NCBI GenBank assembly: GCA_012838685.1
Contig: DUOU01000039.1
Location: forward strand, 1 to 16,107
Reading direction: 5' to 3'
DNA length: 16,107 bases
Source of the DNA: Bacteroidota bacterium
GTDB lineage: Bacteria > Bacteroidota > Bacteroidia > Bacteroidales > VadinHA17
Part shown: positions 15,303-16,107 of the stretch, one piece after another
Layout: each line of letters opens with the position of its first letter
Numbering within the stretch: position 1 is the first letter of the stretch
Made by a program: the position numbers and the translations under genes
Notes under the pieces: model-generated
What the model saw: the letters and a program-made list of their open reading frames with translations, nothing else
The model's database searches: none
Told to the model about the DNA's origin: nothing

Positions 15303-15310
15303 TATCTTCG
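15303..15310 (+). promoter_or_regulatory. Candidate -7 box for the receiver-domain gene
   Basis: TATCTTCG resembles the -7 consensus TAnnTTTG with one change, the same T-to-C change as in the boxes at 6760 and 12151. It lies 18 bases before the ATG at 15329. No -33 TTG is seen about 20 bases upstream, so the call rests on the -7 box alone. Confidence 0.33.
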
Positions 15311-15328
15311 TATTTACAAATTTTTACA

Positions 15329-15712
15329 ATGGCTGATAAGAGACTATTTTTTCTTGTGGACGATGATCCGATAATACGCTCCCTTGTTGAGTCGAGATTA
15401 TCCAATGAAGATATTACGGTAATCTCTTTCGATTCAGGTGAGGGATGTATAGAATCAATGGATAAAGAGCCTGATCTGATCATCCTTGATTATATCTTTT
15501 CCGAAAGCAAGACATTGTACCGCGATGGGATGGAGGTTCTGGAGATGATAAAGGAGGTTGATCCCAAGGTTCCGGTAATCATGTTATCGGGACAAGAGGA
15601 TGGAACTGTTGTCCTTGAACTCGCCAGAAAAGGGATATCCGATTATGTGATAAAGGATAAAAACCTTGTAGAAAACCTGAAACGGTCGATAGTTGAACTG
15701 TTAAACAATTAA
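15329..15712 (+). CDS. Stand-alone response-regulator receiver protein
   Basis: A 127-residue protein made only of a receiver (REC) domain, with no DNA-binding or enzymatic output. The phosphorylation site is complete: acidic pocket D11-D12-D13, phospho-acceptor D54 in LIILDY, switch serine S87 in IMLSGQ, and K109 in DYVIKD. Such CheY-like proteins work by protein contact or as phosphorelay intermediates. The loop after D54 (FSESKTLYRDG) is longer than in CheY, a form often seen in Bacteroidota receivers. I chose the ATG at 15329 because the fold begins directly after it; the same frame is open back to an ATG at 15236 that overlaps the glyA end, but those 31 residues lack homology and would precede the first strand. 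No sensor kinase is nearby, so its partner is unknown. It is convergent with the TonB-like gene, eight bases apart. Confidence 0.93.
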   Translation: MADKRLFFLVDDDPIIRSLVESRLSNEDITVISFDSGEGCIESMDKEPDLIILDYIFSESKTLYRDGMEVLEMIKEVDPKVPVIMLSGQEDGTVVLELARKGISDYVIKDKNLVENLKRSIVELLNN

Positions 15713-15720
15713 GCCGCTTT

Positions 15721-16107
15721 TCAGTTCAATTTGAAGTTATAAATTATTGTTCCTATTTGGGTGCTCGCCGCGTTTGGATCCGCTTCAAAAACTGTCTTAA
15801 GTGCCGCTTCTCTCGCGGCGTTGTGGAGATACTCCTCATAGGTTGTTGTGCCCTGTTTTCCCGGTGTTGCCTGTATAACTCTTCCGGTTCTGTCCACGCG
15901 CACTTCAACAACAACCCTTCCTTCACCCTGATAGTCATAGTCCGGCAAGGGGAGGGTTCGAACCCCTCTTCCTCCTAAATCGTATGATACTCCACTATTG
16001 CCCAGGCCGGCCCCTTCACCGCGGTTTGTAGATTCAACCGACCCCGTGGGAGATCCTTGGTTGCCTGTTCCACCCGCGACACCTTCACTTGTCGATGTTG
16101 TTCCCCT
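15721..16107 (-). CDS. TonB-family energy transducer, C-terminal part (5' end outside window)
   Basis: The reading frame is open to the right edge of the window; 128 codons are visible and the N-terminal membrane anchor is missing. The left portion in protein order (encoded at 15990-16107) is a low-complexity Gly/Ser/Thr/Glu linker, as expected for the periplasm-spanning part. The C-terminal domain begins with the Bacteroidota hallmark SYDLGGRGVRTLP, then EGRVVVEVRVDRTGRV, ATPGKQGTTT, a helix with AAREAALKTVF, and the final GTIIYNFKLN strand. This is the TonB/TolA C-terminal fold that contacts outer-membrane receptors or envelope partners and transmits energy from an ExbB/ExbD motor. An ExbB/ExbD operon upstream, off the window, would be expected but is not visible. 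A TTG at 15948 is not the true start because the conserved domain begins before it. Confidence 0.9.
   Translation of the reverse strand, partial: RGTTSTSEGVAGGTGNQGSPTGSVESTNRGEGAGLGNSGVSYDLGGRGVRTLPLPDYDYQGEGRVVVEVRVDRTGRVIQATPGKQGTTTYEEYLHNAAREAALKTVFEADPNAASTQIGTIIYNFKLN

Noticed and set aside
15236..15328. N-terminal extension of the receiver protein from an ATG overlapping the end of glyA, containing a hydrophobic stretch
   Set aside because: The receiver fold begins right after the ATG at 15329, the extension overlaps glyA, and its hydrophobic stretch is the translation of AT-rich intergenic DNA that holds a -7-like box.
1..16107. CRISPR arrays, tRNA or rRNA genes, insertion sequences, attachment sites
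   Set aside because: I saw no regularly spaced repeats, no tRNA-like or rRNA-like segments and no transposase or integrase motifs on either strand.

Overview
The window looks like a chromosomal segment from a member of the Bacteroidota, probably a Bacteroidales/Marinilabiliales-type bacterium; I cannot place it more closely. The evidence is a surface protein ending in the gliding-motility-associated (type B) sorting domain of the type IX secretion system, a lipoprotein with a FISUMP domain, a TonB-like protein with the Bacteroidota-style C-terminus, adjacent M16 peptidase-like genes, and several promoter-like boxes resembling the Bacteroidota -7 element TAnnTTTG. Both ends cut through genes: arginine decarboxylase on the left and a TonB-family energy transducer on the right.

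Layout: (1) 1-1254, the C-terminal two thirds of speA, polyamine synthesis. (2) 1255-1603, a gene-free stretch with a nested inverted repeat and a 15-bp direct repeat whose core is the palindrome GGAGCTCC. (3) 1604-3783, iorA-iorB, overlapping by four bases, encoding a 2-oxoacid (indolepyruvate-type) ferredoxin oxidoreductase. Its alpha subunit ends before the usual ferredoxin domain. A likely bidirectional terminator follows. (4) 3842-4774, a short SSB without an acidic tail, divergent from a small zinc-ribbon protein of unknown function, with an inverted repeat between them. (5) 4779-6452, a secreted M28 zinc aminopeptidase. (6) 6787-9538, two convergent surface proteins with fibronectin type III folds: a FISUMP lipoprotein on + and a T9SS cargo protein on -. 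(7) 9546-12065, two M16 genes on -, one with an intact zinc site and one without, probably in one operon with the T9SS cargo gene. (8) 12164-15712, a CLC anion transporter with CBS domains, serine hydroxymethyltransferase (glyA) and a stand-alone receiver protein, all on +. (9) 15721-16107, the C-terminus of the TonB-like protein on -.

Most of the window is ordinary housekeeping and envelope biology. I see no mobile elements, CRISPR arrays, rRNA or tRNA genes, and no clear new multi-gene system. The points most worth a second look are the IorA that ends before its ferredoxin domain with a paired-palindrome leader, the tailless SSB divergent from an unknown zinc-ribbon protein, the M16/M16/T9SS-cargo gene cluster, and the CLC protein with channel-like substitutions and a possibly leaderless transcript.
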